Assembly (NCBI RefSeq): GCF_001424985.1
Contig: NZ_LMDA01000001.1
Location: 1,311,599 to 1,375,598, forward strand
Length of the DNA: 64,000 nucleotides
Reading direction: 5' to 3'
Source: Rhizobium sp. Root1212
Lineage (GTDB): Bacteria > Pseudomonadota > Alphaproteobacteria > Rhizobiales > Rhizobiaceae
Below the pieces are notes generated by a model that saw only the letters and a program-made list of their open reading frames with translations, had not been told where the DNA came from and ran no database searches. Of the stretch, positions 16,887-26,551 are shown in pieces. The first letter of the stretch is position 1. The number at the start of each line of letters is the position of its first letter. Position numbers and translations under genes: made by a program.

Positions 16887-17488
16887 AGGCTTGTCCTTGC
16901 CCTCAGCGCCGCCGTCAGCGTGCCCTCGTCCAGATAATCAAGTTCACCGCCGACGGGAACGCCATGGGCCAGCCGGCTGATCTTGATGTCGAAGCCTTCG
17001 AGCTGGTCGGTGATGTAATGGGCGGTCGTCGTGCCCTCGACCGTGGCGTTGACGGCGATGATCAGCTCACGCACGCCGCCCTTGGCGATGCGCTCGACAA
17101 GGCCGCGGATATTCAGGTCTTCCGGCCCGACGCCATCGAGCGGCGACAGCGTGCCGCCAAGCACATGATAGGCGGTGTTCATCGCCCCTGCCCGCTCCAG
17201 CGCCCAGAGATCGGAAACATCCTCGACGACGATGATCACCGAATTGTCGCGGCGGATATCGGTGCAAACGCTACAGGGATCGCTGGTATCGACATTGCCG
17301 CAGGTCGAGCAGGTGCAAACCTTGCGATGCGCCTCGGCCATTGCATCGGCGAGCGGACCGAGCAGCTGCTCCTTCTTCTTGACGAGGTGCAGCGCCGCCC
17401 GCCGGGCGGAGCGGGGTCCAAGCCCCGGCACCTTCGCCAGGAGCTGGATCAGTTTTTCGATTTCGGGACCGGTGACTCGCTTTGCCAT
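16883..17488 (-). CDS. recR: Recombination protein RecR
   Basis: A 201-residue protein: N-terminal helix-hairpin-helix ([20 protein letters not shown]), a four-cysteine zinc finger ([18 protein letters not shown], about residues 57-74) and a Toprim domain ([19 protein letters not shown], plus HYITDQLEG). It works with RecF/RecO to load RecA at gaps. In many bacteria recR follows dnaX-ybaB. Here its upstream neighbour is the divergent MOSC gene, so that linkage is absent on this side. Confidence 0.95.
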   Translation of the reverse strand: MAKRVTGPEIEKLIQLLAKVPGLGPRSARRAALHLVKKKEQLLGPLADAMAEAHRKVCTCSTCGNVDTSDPCSVCTDIRRDNSVIIVVEDVSDLWALERAGAMNTAYHVLGGTLSPLDGVGPEDLNIRGLVERIAKGGVRELIIAVNATVEGTTTAHYITDQLEGFDIKISRLAHGVPVGGELDYLDEGTLTAALRARTSL

Positions 17489-17546
17489 GGGCGGGTTCTA
17501 CTCCATATCCCCTGGAAACGGAAACACCACGGAGGCTGCCTCGCCC

Positions 17547-18158
17547 ATGAAAATTCTCGCCGTCTGCACCGGCCGCGCCGAACGCCTGCCGGAGAAAAGC
17601 TACAAGACCGGGATTTTCAAGCACCCTGTCGATGCCGCCGTGATGGTCGACCGCGAAGGGCTGATCGGCGACGCCATCTGCAATCGCAAGCATCATGGCG
17701 GGCCGGACCAGGCGGTTTATTGCATGGGGTCCGCCGATCTCGATTGGTGGTCGCAGGAATTGGGGCGCAGGATCGAACCGGGCATCTTCGGCGAAAACCT
17801 CGTTATCGAAGCCGTAGACAGCCGCAGGATCGCCGTCGGCGACCGTTTCGAGACGGAGAGCGTAACCCTGGAAGTCAGCTCCGCCCGCATTCCCTGCGCA
17901 ACACTTGCCGCACGCATGGGCGATCGCGCTTTTCCGCAGCTGTTCCTCAAGGCCGGACGGCCGGGTTTCTATTGCCGGGTGCTGCGCGAGGGCGCCCTGC
18001 AGGTGGGCGATGCGATCACCTACCACGCCTTTGACGGCGCGCCGGTGACCATGCCGGAGCTGCTGAAAAGCTTTGGCCGGAACCTTTCCGATGCCGATCG
18101 CGACCGCTATCTGGCGGCGCCGATCAACCAGAAGCTCCGGGCGATGCTGACCGGCTGA
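17547..18158 (+). CDS. MOSC domain protein
   Basis: A 203-residue protein of the YiiM type. The MOSC core covers residues 20-160: GLIGDAICNRKHHGGPDQAVYC, with the HGG-x-D-x-A-V motif, then GIFGENLVIE, VGDRFETESVTLEVSSARIPC (conserved Cys) and GFYCRVLREG. A short three-alpha C-terminal extension follows. MOSC proteins are linked to molybdenum cofactor sulfuration or to detoxifying reductases; the substrate here is unknown. GGAGG is 12 bases upstream of the ATG at 17547. Divergent from recR. Confidence 0.88.
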   Translation: MKILAVCTGRAERLPEKSYKTGIFKHPVDAAVMVDREGLIGDAICNRKHHGGPDQAVYCMGSADLDWWSQELGRRIEPGIFGENLVIEAVDSRRIAVGDRFETESVTLEVSSARIPCATLAARMGDRAFPQLFLKAGRPGFYCRVLREGALQVGDAITYHAFDGAPVTMPELLKSFGRNLSDADRDRYLAAPINQKLRAMLTG

Positions 18159-18176
18159 GCGTCTTAACCACACGAC

Positions 18177-18191
18177 TTAACCAATAGTTAA
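18177..18191 (+). promoter_or_regulatory. CtrA-like site upstream of the DUF2865 gene
   Basis: TTAACCAATAGTTAA is TTAA-N7-TTAA, the consensus for the cell-cycle regulator CtrA. Another TTAA half lies 13 bases upstream (18164). The site lies about 86-100 bases before the start codon, a promoter-proximal position. The sequence is seen; regulation is inferred. Confidence 0.55.
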
Positions 18192-18276
18192 GCTTTCGCT
18201 TGGGCAAGCCGCGGTCTCGCAGTAGGAAGGGCGGCAATCTGGCAAAGGGGCGGCGCGGCCGCCGGGAGCAGTCTTG

Positions 18277-19140
18277 ATGATCCGCCTGTCCGTCGATCGA
18301 TGCGCTGTCGCAGCCGCCCTTCTGTTTCTGCTGCTCATGGTGCTACCGGTTGCCTCGGCTCATGCCGCTCCCTGCGATTCAGCCGGCCCCCATGCCGGCG
18401 AGATCGCCCGGCTGAAGCGGCAGATCGCCGCCAACCGCAGCTTCGAGGAAAAACACGATTGCGCTGCCGGCGGCGGTTTTGCCTGCCGGGAAATCGCCGG
18501 CCGCATCTCGGCTGCCAGCGTCAAGCTGGCGAGCCTTCAGGGCGCCGCGCCGATGTGTGCAGCGCCGGGCAAGGTCGCCGCGACCACCAAGCCCGCACGC
18601 GGAAACATTCGTCTTGCCGCCCAGCATACGAAGCTCCCGGCGCGCATGGAAACCCGCTGTGTGCGGCTCTCCGACGGTTATTATTTCCCGACACCGAATT
18701 CCGGCTTCAGCACGGCCGGCGATGTAACGTCGCTTGCCGCGCAATGCCGTTTCATCTGCGACGATCCGGCCATGGACGTCTACCGGATCGGCGCGGATCG
18801 CGATGCAGATACGATGATTTCACTGACGACGGGCGCTGCCTATGCCGACTTGCCCAATGCCGGCGCCTATCGCGCGGCCGCTGCATCGAAAGCCTGCGAC
18901 ATGAGCCGCTTCTACAAGGCGGCATTGGCGGGGAAACAGGACGTGTCGGTGGAAATGAGCCCTCGGCTCAAGGCCGAGGATGACCCCGAGAGTGTAGCGA
19001 TGGAAACGTCTATCGAGACGACCGCCGCTACGGAACTGGCACTCTGGAACGATACGCCGCTGCGCGGCACGCGCAGCCTCACGCTCGACCTGCCGAAGAA
19101 GATCAGGGTGGTGGGCGCCGTTTATCTGCCGGAAGAATAG
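18277..19140 (+). CDS. DUF2865 family secreted protein
   Basis: A 287-residue protein with an N-terminal signal segment (VAAALLFLLLMVLPVASAHA). A short coiled segment (EIARLKRQIAANRSFEEKH) is followed by cysteine pairs and the DUF2865 core: ETRCVRLSDGYYFPTPNSGF, LAAQCRFICDDPAMDVYRI and DTMISLTTGAAYADLP. The function of this rhizobial family is unknown. The start is ATG 18277 with GGGAG eight bases upstream; a TTG one codon earlier is possible. A CtrA-like box lies upstream, which would tie this envelope protein to the cell cycle. Confidence 0.78.
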   Translation: MIRLSVDRCAVAAALLFLLLMVLPVASAHAAPCDSAGPHAGEIARLKRQIAANRSFEEKHDCAAGGGFACREIAGRISAASVKLASLQGAAPMCAAPGKVAATTKPARGNIRLAAQHTKLPARMETRCVRLSDGYYFPTPNSGFSTAGDVTSLAAQCRFICDDPAMDVYRIGADRDADTMISLTTGAAYADLPNAGAYRAAAASKACDMSRFYKAALAGKQDVSVEMSPRLKAEDDPESVAMETSIETTAATELALWNDTPLRGTRSLTLDLPKKIRVVGAVYLPEE

Positions 19141-19171
19141 GAATTTAGCTGGCTTCCAAGCGGACGGCGAG

Positions 19172-19233
19172 GTCCCCCTCATCCGGCCCTTCGGGCCACC
19201 TTCTCCCCGCGGGGGGAGAAGGGAAAACACCCA
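19172..19233. repeat. Rhizobial palindromic intergenic repeat
   Basis: It contains CCCCTCATCCGGCCCTTCGG followed by GCCACCTTCTCCCCGCGGGG and GGAGAAGGG: two nested palindromes (CCGGCCCTTCGGGCC and TTCTCCCCGCGGGGGGAGAA). This sequence type recurs in intergenic spaces of many Rhizobiaceae genomes. It lies between the convergent DUF2865 gene and pheT. Confidence 0.7.
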
Positions 19234-19247
19234 CTTTCATAGGCAAT

Positions 19248-19275
19248 AGTCCCCGGTTTCGCGCCGGGGACTTTT
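19248..19275. terminator. Bidirectional terminator between the DUF2865 gene and pheT
   Basis: AGTCCCCGG (19248-19256) pairs perfectly with CCGGGGACT (19264-19272), with a seven-base loop, followed on the plus strand by TTT. It lies between convergent genes and can serve both, though the T-run is stronger in the plus direction. Confidence 0.75.
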
Positions 19276-19284
19276 CATGCTTTC

Positions 19285-21711
19285 TCAGGCGCGCAGGGTG
19301 CCGCCGGTCGATTTCGTCACATTGGCGACGATCTTGGCGGTGAGCGCTTCGAAATCCTCGTCCGTCAGCGTGCGCTCGGCCGGCTGGATGACCACTTCGA
19401 TGGCGACCGACTTCTTGCCTTCGCCGAGCGAGGCGCCTTCGAAGATGTCGAAGACGGTGACGCCGGTCACCAGCTTACGGTCGGCGCTGGAAGCTGCCTT
19501 CAGGATCGCGCCGGCTTCCACCGTGCGGTCGACGACGAAGGCGAAGTCGCGCTTGACGGCCTGGAAAGGCGAAAGCTCCAGCGCCGGCTTGGTGCGGGTC
19601 GCCTTCTTCTTCGGTTCGGGCATGGCGTCGACATAGATTTCGAAACCCGCCAAGGCGCCGGAGACATCGAGCGCTTCCAGCGTCTTCGGGTGGAATTCGC
19701 CGAAAGTGCCGAGAACGATCTTCGGGCCGAGCTTGATCGTGCCGGAGCGGCCGGGGTGATACCAGGCAGGGCCGCCGGCCTCGAACTGGACATTGCCCAT
19801 CGGCACGCCGCAGGCTTCCAGAACCGCGATCGCATCGGCCTTGGCGTCGAAGACATCGACCGGCTTGCCGCCGCCCTTGGCCGCATTCGACCAGAGGCGG
19901 CCGGCACCGGCAAGCGAGGCCGTGCCGCGGCGGATGCCGCCGGCAACACGGCGCTGGCCGGTTGGCGTATCGTTCTCATAGGTGCCGGACACCTCGAAGA
20001 TCGCCACGTCGCCAAAGCCCTTGTCGGCATTGCGCTGAGCGGCGGTCAGCAGGCCTGGCAGCAGCGAGGGGCGCATGTCCGACATATCGGCGGCAATCGG
20101 GTTTGCCAGCGAAAGCGCCGGGGCGCCGCCGCCGAAAAGCTCGGCCTGGGCCTTGGAGATGAACGACCAGGTGACGGCTTCGAGCATGCCGCGGGCGGCG
20201 AGCGCGCGCTTGGCAAGACGGGTGCGGATCTGCAGCGTCGTCAGGATGCGGCCGTTGACAGAGGTATGGCTTTCGATCGGCTGCGGCTTGATGAAGTCGA
20301 CGCCGTGGATGCGCATGACTTCCTCGACCAGATCGGCCTTGCCGTCGACATCAGGCCGCCAGGACGGAACCGACACCGAGACGCGCTCGCCGGAGCCCTG
20401 AACGCCGAAGCCGAGCTTGGAGAGGATCGAGATGCTTTCCTCGGAACTCACGTCCAGACCCGTCAGGCGCTTGACCTCGGAGACCGGGAAATCGACGATC
20501 TTCGGCGTGTAGCCGGCATAACCGACGACATCTGCCTTGGCGGCCGTGCCGCCGCAGATGTCGACGATCAGCTGGGTCGCCGCATCGAGGCCCGGAACCA
20601 TGTATTCCGGATCGACGCCGCGCTCGAAGCGATAGCGGGCATCGGTGATGATGCCGAGACCGCGGCCGCTCTTTGCGATGTTCATCGGGTCCCAGAGCGC
20701 CGATTCGATCAGAACGTCGGTCGTGTTCTCGTCGCAGCCGGAATGCTCGCCGCCCATGATGCCGCCGATCGACTCGACGCCCTTCTCGTCGGCGATGACG
20801 ACGTTAGCCGGCGAAAGAGTGTATTCGCGGGTATCGAGCGCCAGCACCTTCTCGCCTTCGGCGGCGCGGCGGACGGTGAGGTTGCCCTTGACCTTGGCCG
20901 CGTCGAAGACGTGCAGCGGACGGCCCTGATCGAAGGTCATGTAGTTGGTGACATCGACCAGCGCGTTGATCGGGCGAAGACCGATGGCGAGCAGGCGCTG
21001 CTGCATCCACTTCGGGCTCGGGCCGTTCTTGACGCCGCGCACGAGACGCAGGGCGAAGCCGGGGCAGAGATAGGTGTCGGCGCCGAGATCGAGCTTCACC
21101 TTGACCGGCGTCTCGCCTTCGACGGCAAACGTGTTTGCCGGCGCGGCCTTCAGCGTGCCGAGGCCGGAAGCGGCGAGATCGCGGGCGATGCCGCGGATGG
21201 ATGTGCAGTCCGGACGGTTCGGCGTCAGGTTGATTTCGATCAGCGGATCGTCGAGGCCGACGTAAGCCGCAAAGCTCTGGCCGACCGGTGCATCTTCCGG
21301 CAGATCGATGATGCCGTCATGATTGTCGGACATCTGCAGCTCGCGCTCGGAGCACATCATGCCGCGGCTTTCGACGCCGCGGATGGTGCCGACCGAGAGC
21401 GTCACGTCGATGCCGGGAACATAGGAGCCTGGAGCGGCAAAGGCACCGACGAGGCCGGCGCGCGCATTCGGCGCGCCGCAGACGACCTGCACCGGCGCGC
21501 CTGCGCCGGTATCGACCATCAGCACCTTGAGCTTGTCGGCCTGCGGATGCTTTTCCGCCGAGACGATCTTGGCGATAACGAAGGGCTTGAAGGCGGCCTT
21601 GTCATCGACGTCCTCGACTTCGAGCCCGATCGCCGTCAGGCGCTCGCAGATCTGTTCGAGGGTGGCATCCGTTTCCAGATGGTCTTTCAGCCAGGAGAGA
21701 GTGAACTTCAT
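19285..21711 (-). CDS. pheT: Phenylalanyl-tRNA synthetase beta subunit
   Basis: An 808-residue protein with the full domain set: N-terminal [17 protein letters not shown], tRNA-binding OB fold ([20 protein letters not shown]), B3/B4 editing domain ([20 protein letters not shown]), B5 domain ([20 protein letters not shown]), the catalytic-like core, and a C-terminal ferredoxin-fold anticodon-binding domain ([16 protein letters not shown]). It forms the alpha2beta2 enzyme with PheS. It follows pheS by 40 bases. Confidence 0.97.
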   Translation of the reverse strand: MKFTLSWLKDHLETDATLEQICERLTAIGLEVEDVDDKAAFKPFVIAKIVSAEKHPQADKLKVLMVDTGAGAPVQVVCGAPNARAGLVGAFAAPGSYVPGIDVTLSVGTIRGVESRGMMCSERELQMSDNHDGIIDLPEDAPVGQSFAAYVGLDDPLIEINLTPNRPDCTSIRGIARDLAASGLGTLKAAPANTFAVEGETPVKVKLDLGADTYLCPGFALRLVRGVKNGPSPKWMQQRLLAIGLRPINALVDVTNYMTFDQGRPLHVFDAAKVKGNLTVRRAAEGEKVLALDTREYTLSPANVVIADEKGVESIGGIMGGEHSGCDENTTDVLIESALWDPMNIAKSGRGLGIITDARYRFERGVDPEYMVPGLDAATQLIVDICGGTAAKADVVGYAGYTPKIVDFPVSEVKRLTGLDVSSEESISILSKLGFGVQGSGERVSVSVPSWRPDVDGKADLVEEVMRIHGVDFIKPQPIESHTSVNGRILTTLQIRTRLAKRALAARGMLEAVTWSFISKAQAELFGGGAPALSLANPIAADMSDMRPSLLPGLLTAAQRNADKGFGDVAIFEVSGTYENDTPTGQRRVAGGIRRGTASLAGAGRLWSNAAKGGGKPVDVFDAKADAIAVLEACGVPMGNVQFEAGGPAWYHPGRSGTIKLGPKIVLGTFGEFHPKTLEALDVSGALAGFEIYVDAMPEPKKKATRTKPALELSPFQAVKRDFAFVVDRTVEAGAILKAASSADRKLVTGVTVFDIFEGASLGEGKKSVAIEVVIQPAERTLTDEDFEALTAKIVANVTKSTGGTLRA

Positions 21712-21751
21712 TGTCTTGCTCGTTTCCTAATATTTTTTGCGGGCCGGGCGA

Positions 21752-22837
21752 TCAGGCGCTCAGGCCGCCGAACAGTGTCGGCATGTCGAGCGGGCGGAAG
21801 CCGTAGTGGCTCATCCAGCGCACGTCGGCGTCGAAGAAGTTGCGCAGGTCCGGCATGCCGTATTTCAGCATGGCGATGCGGTCGAGGCCCATGCCCCAGG
21901 CGAAGCCCTGATAGACGTCGGGATCGAGACCGCCGGCGCGCAGAACGTTCGGGTGCACCATGCCGCAGCCGAGGATTTCCATCCAGTCGGTGCCCTCGCC
22001 GAACTTGACGATCGGGCCGGAGGAGCGGTCGCACTGGATATCGACTTCGAAGGACGGCTCGGTGAAGGGGAAGAAGGACGGGCGGAAGCGCATCGTCACA
22101 TTGTCCACCTCGAAGAAGGCCTTGCAGAACTCCTCCAGAATCCAGCGCATGTTGGCGACGTTGGACTTGGTATCGACGACGAGGCCTTCCACCTGATGGA
22201 ACATCGGCGAATGGGTGGCGTCCGAATCCTGCCGGTAGGTCTTGCCGGGGATGATGATGCGGATCGGCGGCTTCTGGGCCTCCATGGTGCGGATCTGCAC
22301 CGGCGAGGTATGGGTGCGCAGCACCTTGCGCTCGCCCTTCTCATCGGGACTGAAGAAGAAGGTGTCGTGCATCTCGCGGGCCGGGTGCCCCTCGGGGAAG
22401 TTCAGCGCCGTGAAGTTATAATAGTCGGTCTCGATATCCGGGCCTTCGGCGATGGAGAAGCCCATATCGGCGAAGATCGCAGTGATCTCGTCGATGATCT
22501 GGCTGATCGGATGGATGCGGCCGCGCTCGGCCGGCGAAGAGCGGACCGGAAGCGAGATATCGACGGTCTCGCGAGCGAGACGGGCGTTGATCGCCTGATC
22601 CTTGAGTTCGCTCTTGCGGGCGGCGATCGCATCGCCGACCACGGTCTTCAGCGCGTTGATGGCGGCGCCGCGGGTCTGGCGCTCTTCCGGCGTCATGGTG
22701 CCGAGCGTCTTCAGAAGCTCGGAGATCGAGCCCTTCTTGCCCAGCGCCGAAACGCGCACGGCTTCGATCGCCGCCTCATCGGCGGCAGCGACGATATCGG
22801 AGAGAAGGGTGTGTTGCAGTGTGTCGAGTTCGCTCAT
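21752..22837 (-). CDS. pheS: Phenylalanyl-tRNA synthetase alpha subunit
   Basis: A 361-residue class II synthetase subunit: N-terminal coiled coil (about residues 1-85), motif 2 region ([20 protein letters not shown]), and motif 3 ([20 protein letters not shown]). FHQVEG and [10 protein letters not shown] are typical. It binds Phe and ATP. The gene lies 45 bases after the kinase-like gene and before pheT, on the same strand. No leader peptide rich in Phe was found upstream. Confidence 0.97.
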   Translation of the reverse strand: MSELDTLQHTLLSDIVAAADEAAIEAVRVSALGKKGSISELLKTLGTMTPEERQTRGAAINALKTVVGDAIAARKSELKDQAINARLARETVDISLPVRSSPAERGRIHPISQIIDEITAIFADMGFSIAEGPDIETDYYNFTALNFPEGHPAREMHDTFFFSPDEKGERKVLRTHTSPVQIRTMEAQKPPIRIIIPGKTYRQDSDATHSPMFHQVEGLVVDTKSNVANMRWILEEFCKAFFEVDNVTMRFRPSFFPFTEPSFEVDIQCDRSSGPIVKFGEGTDWMEILGCGMVHPNVLRAGGLDPDVYQGFAWGMGLDRIAMLKYGMPDLRNFFDADVRWMSHYGFRPLDMPTLFGGLSA

Positions 22838-22882
22838 TCTGTCCTGCCTTCACGTGCGGGAGTAATCGGGTAAGGGTTTTTG

Positions 22883-23680
22883 TCAGTGTCGGGCGCGGGT
22901 GGCCGACTGCAGAAAATCGGTGGCGGAAATAAATCGCATGACATCCTTGCCGGCCCGCAGACGGGTGAGAAGCCGGGCAACGGGAAGAAGCCGCGCGAAG
23001 AAAGGGACGATGTCGGCGAGCGCCGTCTCGGCCTCGGCCGGGCGGTTGCTGCGCCAGGCGGCAAGCGTTGCGGCCGGGGTTTCCGGCTTCAGGCAGCGGC
23101 TTGCGACCTGCAGGAACAACAGCCAGATATCTCGTGCCTGCGCAGTCGCCAGCGGCATCACGGCGGCCGGCTCTTCCTCGAAATCGAGAAAGCCGAACCG
23201 GCCGTCTTCGATGACGAAATCGCGCGGGTGCGGGCGCCCGTGGCAGAGGCCAGCGGCATGCAGCCGGCCAAGCTCCAGCCCGCAACGCACCAGAAAGGCG
23301 TCATGGACGGCAGGATCGGTTTTGACCGACTTCATCTGCCGCTCGACGGACTGGCCGAGATTGGAGAGCACGATGGCCGATTGGCCCCTGTAGAGAACAG
23401 TCGGCGTCAGGAAACCGGCCTCGGAAAGACGGGAAATCTGCCGCACCTCCCGCTCCAGCATGCCCTGGGCATCGAGCAGCGGCGCTGGCCGCAGGACGGG
23501 CTGGCGGACGAGGCGGGAGAACAGCCACTGAAAACGCGGCCCGAGCCGGGGGCCGAGGCGATTGTAGCGCTTGATCCAGACATCGCGATCGGAAAGCGAG
23601 ACGCGCTGGACACGGCGGGTCCCGCCGGCAAGCGCTGCCAGCATCACCGCGATATCCTCGTCCTTCAGTTCGGGGAGCAT
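22883..23680 (-). CDS. Kinase-fold protein (lipopolysaccharide kinase/Bud32-like) lacking the catalytic Asp
   Basis: A 265-residue protein with a protein-kinase-like fold of the WaaP/KdkA/Bud32 kind: a beta-strand Lys in VWIKRYNRLG, a helix Glu in LEREVRQISRL, and a catalytic-loop region GLCHGRPHPRDFVIEDG followed by GFLDFEEEP in the metal-binding position. The usual H-G-D-x4-N loop reads H-G-R-x4-D, so the catalytic base is Arg. It is either a pseudokinase or works differently. The start at 23680 (MLPELKDED) is chosen because the upstream frame runs through the rplT terminator. It lies between rplT and pheS on the same strand. Function unknown. Confidence 0.65.
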   Translation of the reverse strand: MLPELKDEDIAVMLAALAGGTRRVQRVSLSDRDVWIKRYNRLGPRLGPRFQWLFSRLVRQPVLRPAPLLDAQGMLEREVRQISRLSEAGFLTPTVLYRGQSAIVLSNLGQSVERQMKSVKTDPAVHDAFLVRCGLELGRLHAAGLCHGRPHPRDFVIEDGRFGFLDFEEEPAAVMPLATAQARDIWLLFLQVASRCLKPETPAATLAAWRSNRPAEAETALADIVPFFARLLPVARLLTRLRAGKDVMRFISATDFLQSATRARH

Positions 23681-23734
23681 CTGCCGCCCTTCGCTTTCCT
23701 GTTCAAGACGCTGTGGTGGACCTGCCGGCCCATA

Positions 23735-23767
23735 AGAAAACCCGCGCCAGCCCTGCCAGCGCGGGTT
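23735..23767 (-). terminator. rpmI-rplT operon terminator
   Basis: AACCCGCGC (23739-23747) pairs with GCGCGGGTT (23759-23767). On the minus strand the stem is followed by TTCTTATG. It begins 37 bases after the rplT stop and ends before the kinase-like gene start. Confidence 0.8.
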
Positions 23768-23803
23768 CCCCAATACTAGAAATGAAGTCTGGGAAGCGCT
23801 GGT

Positions 23804-24208
23804 TTACTTGACCGCGCTTTCAAACTCGTTTGCCGTGCCGGCTTCCTTGAGATAGGCGAGCGCCTTCTTGGAAGCTTCGACGAGGCTGCCGAAGGCTGCC
23901 GGCTCATGGATAGCCATGTCGGACAGAACCTTGCGGTCGATTTCGATGCCAGCCTTGTTCAGACCGTCGATGAAGCGGCCGTAGGTCAGGCCGAATTCGC
24001 GGACGGCTGCGTTGATGCGCTGAATCCACAGAGCGCGGAAGTTGCGCTTGTTGACCTTGCGGTCGCGGTAGGCAAACTGCTTGGAACGATCAACCGCAGC
24101 CTTTGCAGCGCGGATGGTGTTCTTGCGGCGGCCGTAGAAACCCTTGGCTGCCTTGAGTGTCTTCTTGTGCTTGGCGTGAGAGGTTACGCCGCGTTTTACA
24201 CGTGCCAT
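23804..24208 (-). CDS. rplT: 50S ribosomal protein L20
   Basis: A 134-residue basic protein starting [19 protein letters not shown], with the L20 signature [21 protein letters not shown]20 binds 23S rRNA early in 50S assembly and often represses its own operon. The C-terminal extension ([17 protein letters not shown]) is normal for alphaproteobacteria. It lies 37 bases after rpmI. Confidence 0.97.
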   Translation of the reverse strand: MARVKRGVTSHAKHKKTLKAAKGFYGRRKNTIRAAKAAVDRSKQFAYRDRKVNKRNFRALWIQRINAAVREFGLTYGRFIDGLNKAGIEIDRKVLSDMAIHEPAAFGSLVEASKKALAYLKEAGTANEFESAVK

Positions 24209-24245
24209 GTCATGATCTCCTTAAAATCCAAAAGTACCAGACGTC

Positions 24246-24449
24246 TCAGAGACCGTTCGGCAGGTAGTTCTTGATGACCTTCTTGCCATCGGGCTCGGCC
24301 AGCACCATGGTGCCACGGGCGTCGCGAATGAACTTGTTGGACCGCTTGATCATGCCGTGGCGCTTGCCGGCGGCAGCCGCTACGACCTTGCCGGTGGCGG
24401 TGATCTTGAACCGCTTCTTGGCAGAGGACTTCGTCTTCATCTTGGGCAT
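24246..24449 (-). CDS. rpmI: 50S ribosomal protein L35
   Basis: A 67-residue basic protein, [20 protein letters not shown] onwards, with the L35 motif [20 protein letters not shown] and the C-terminal [11 protein letters not shown]. It is co-transcribed with rplT. The preceding infC has its own terminator, so rpmI-rplT probably has a separate promoter in 24455-24620. Confidence 0.97.
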   Translation of the reverse strand: MPKMKTKSSAKKRFKITATGKVVAAAAGKRHGMIKRSNKFIRDARGTMVLAEPDGKKVIKNYLPNGL

Positions 24450-24627
24450 TTTGCTACTCCATGTTCTTGATATGAGATCGACTGACGAGGTCGTCTCCAG
24501 CGTAAAGAACGGCCACGGCATGCCCTGCCGGACCGTTCGGACGGGGGCTTGTAACCGAAGTCCTGAGAAAGTGCAACGGGATTCGCCGCAAGCCCTGCAA
24601 TTTCGGGAAATCAAACCCTTTCATCGG

Positions 24628-24653
24628 AAAAGCCGCCCCGAAAGGCGGCTTTT
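24628..24653 (-). terminator. Terminator between infC and rpmI
   Basis: A ten-base perfect stem AAAAGCCGCC / GGCGGCTTTT with a six-base loop. On the minus strand the stem itself ends in TTTT. It starts 25 bases after the infC stop. It splits the classical infC-rpmI-rplT operon, or makes read-through conditional. Confidence 0.82.
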
Positions 24654-24677
24654 TCACCTATACAAGCCGTCGCTTGA

Positions 24678-25214
24678 TTACCGCGGCGCCAGTACCATCA
24701 TCATCTGGCGGCCTTCGAGCTTCGGCTCGGCTTCCACCTTGGCGATGGCGGTGGTGTCTTCCTTGACCTGAAGCAGCAGCTTCATGCCCAGTTCCTGGTG
24801 GGCCATTTCGCGGCCGCGGAACTTGAGGGTCACCTTGACCTTGTCGCCGTCTTCGAAGAAGCGGCTCATCGCCTTCATCTTCACGTCATAGTCGTGCGTG
24901 TCGATGTTGGGGCGCATCTTGATCTCCTTGATCTCGATGACCTTCTGCTTCTTGCGGGCTTCGGCGGCTTTCTTCTGCGTCGCATATTTCAGCTTGCCGA
25001 GATCGAGAATCTTGCACACCGGCGGCTCGGCGTTTGGCGAGATCTCTACCAGATCGAGACCGGCCTCTTCCGCCATGCGGAGCGCCTGATCCGTGGGCAC
25101 GATGCCCTGGTTGCCGCCTTCGGCATCGATCAGCTGAACTCGGGGAACCCGAATTTCCTTATTGGAGCGGGGGCCGTCCTTGACTGGGGCATCCGTTTTG
25201 AAAGGTCTGCGAAT
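24678..25214 (-). CDS. infC: Translation initiation factor IF-3, ATT start
   Basis: A 178-residue IF-3. The product starts (M)[19 protein letters not shown], the proper N-terminal domain, and continues to [16 protein letters not shown]. The only suitable start is ATT at 25214 (ATT CGC AGA CCT), with GAGGAG upstream. A later in-frame start would delete about 38 residues. Use of a rare AUU codon is the known autoregulation device of infC: IF-3 discriminates against non-standard starts and so limits its own synthesis. Automatic callers that accept only ATG/GTG/TTG would truncate this gene to a start near 25100. Confidence 0.93.
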   Translation of the reverse strand: MRRPFKTDAPVKDGPRSNKEIRVPRVQLIDAEGGNQGIVPTDQALRMAEEAGLDLVEISPNAEPPVCKILDLGKLKYATQKKAAEARKKQKVIEIKEIKMRPNIDTHDYDVKMKAMSRFFEDGDKVKVTLKFRGREMAHQELGMKLLLQVKEDTTAIAKVEAEPKLEGRQMMMVLAPR

Positions 25215-25427
25215 GGTCGTACTCTCCTCGAGTTGTTACGATGTGTCTTATATGGGGCATCGCGCAATCCCGGCCAAGGGCCGCTCAACTGCTGCAAAAT
25301 GCCGGCATGGAATGCTGAGGCGGTCTCTTTAACATAGCTTTTCGCGAAAATCACCATCTGTCACACGATTGAAGAATCTGTTTTAGAAAGAAAAACAGCA
25401 GCCCGCGCCGCCTTCGAGGAAAAATCC

Positions 25428-26228
25428 ATGACCAACCCGCCGGAAAACACCGAGCCGACCCACCTCGATATCGGGCTTGGCGCCGAATCGCGCCGGATCG
25501 CCATGAAGCTTTTGCCGGCGGCAAAGCCCGGCCTGCCGACACTGGTCTGGCTCGGCGGCTATCGTTCGGACATGAGCGGAACCAAGGCGGTGGAGCTTGA
25601 GAAACATGCGGCGGCCATCGGCGCCGCCTGCCTGCGCTTCGACTATTCCGGCCACGGCATCTCCGGCGGCGCCTTTCGCGACGGCAGCATTTCCCGCTGG
25701 CTGGAAGAAAGCCTCGGTGTCGTCGATCATGCCGCAAAGGGGCCGATGATCCTTGTCGGCTCCTCGATGGGGGGCTGGATCGCGCTCAGGCTGATCGAGG
25801 AGCTGCGCAAGCGCGGCGAAGGCGAGCGCGTCGCCGGTCTGGTGCTGATCGCGCCGGCCCCGGATTTCACCTCCGAACTGATCGAGCCCAACCTGACGGA
25901 TGTCGAGCGGACCTCTCTGGCCGAACGCGGCTATTTCGAGGAGCCGACGGCCTACGGGCCGGAGCCCTATATCTACACCGCCCTACTGATCGACGACGGC
26001 CGCAAGAACCGCGTTCTGGACGGCATCATCGAAACCGGCTGCCAGGTGCATATCCTGCAGGGCATGCAGGACCCGGACGTGCCCTATGCCCATGCGCTGA
26101 AGCTGGTCGAGCACCTGCCGTCCGACGATGTGGTGCTGACGCTGATACGCGATGGCGATCACCGGCTTTCGCGGCCGGAGGATATCACCCGCATGCTGGC
26201 CGCGATCGACGACATGCTGGCCGGCTGA
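25428..26228 (+). CDS. Alpha/beta hydrolase
   Basis: A 266-residue serine hydrolase fold with the oxyanion region WLGGYRSDMSGTKA, the strand RFDYSGHGISGG, the nucleophile elbow GSSMGGW (Ser about residue 109), an acid in LQGMQDPDVPYAH, and the catalytic His in RDGDHRLSRPED. It resembles ABHD10-like thioesterases/esterases widespread in alphaproteobacteria; the substrate is unknown. No signal peptide. Divergent from infC, with a 213-base spacer holding both promoters. GAGGAAAA lies just before the ATG. Confidence 0.85.
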   Translation: MTNPPENTEPTHLDIGLGAESRRIAMKLLPAAKPGLPTLVWLGGYRSDMSGTKAVELEKHAAAIGAACLRFDYSGHGISGGAFRDGSISRWLEESLGVVDHAAKGPMILVGSSMGGWIALRLIEELRKRGEGERVAGLVLIAPAPDFTSELIEPNLTDVERTSLAERGYFEEPTAYGPEPYIYTALLIDDGRKNRVLDGIIETGCQVHILQGMQDPDVPYAHALKLVEHLPSDDVVLTLIRDGDHRLSRPEDITRMLAAIDDMLAG

Positions 26229-26551
26229 CACCGCCCTTCGTTAATATTCGGGCCCTGCCCTCTGTCTTCCCGCTTGGGACGACGGGGGCGTCTCTGTGCC
26301 GTTTCGGACCACTTCGATTCGCGGCCCGATACCCCTCCTCCCCTCCCCGCCCTGCAAATGCGGGCTTTCGGCCGTTAACCATAGAGACCGATCCCTAATT
26401 CTGAAGATTGACGAAACTCGACGCGCGCTGTTAACTCTTTCTTAACGATTAGAGCGGCGCGCGAAGGGAACAGTTCGCGACGCAGCCGAGAGTTCCAGAT
26501 TTTGCGGGGCGTCCGGAATGACTCCGGATTACCGCGCCACAGGGGATACGC
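26229..26551. other. Intergenic region, 323 bases
   Basis: It lies between the hydrolase and the transglutaminase-like gene. It contains a pyrimidine-rich stretch (26330-26350), several TTAA words (26377, 26431, 26442) including the CtrA-like site listed separately, and no convincing open frame or hairpin terminator. Probably the promoter region of the downstream gene. Confidence 0.5.
26431..26446 (+). promoter_or_regulatory. CtrA-like site upstream of the transglutaminase-like gene
   Basis: TTAACTCTTTCTTAAC is TTAA-N7-TTAAC, the full CtrA consensus. It is 106-121 bases before the start codon at 26552. Seen directly; control is inferred. Confidence 0.55.

Noticed and set aside
22838-22882. 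Possible pheST leader peptide attenuator
   Set aside because: Only 45 bases separate the kinase-like gene and pheS, with no Phe-rich frame or terminator hairpin.
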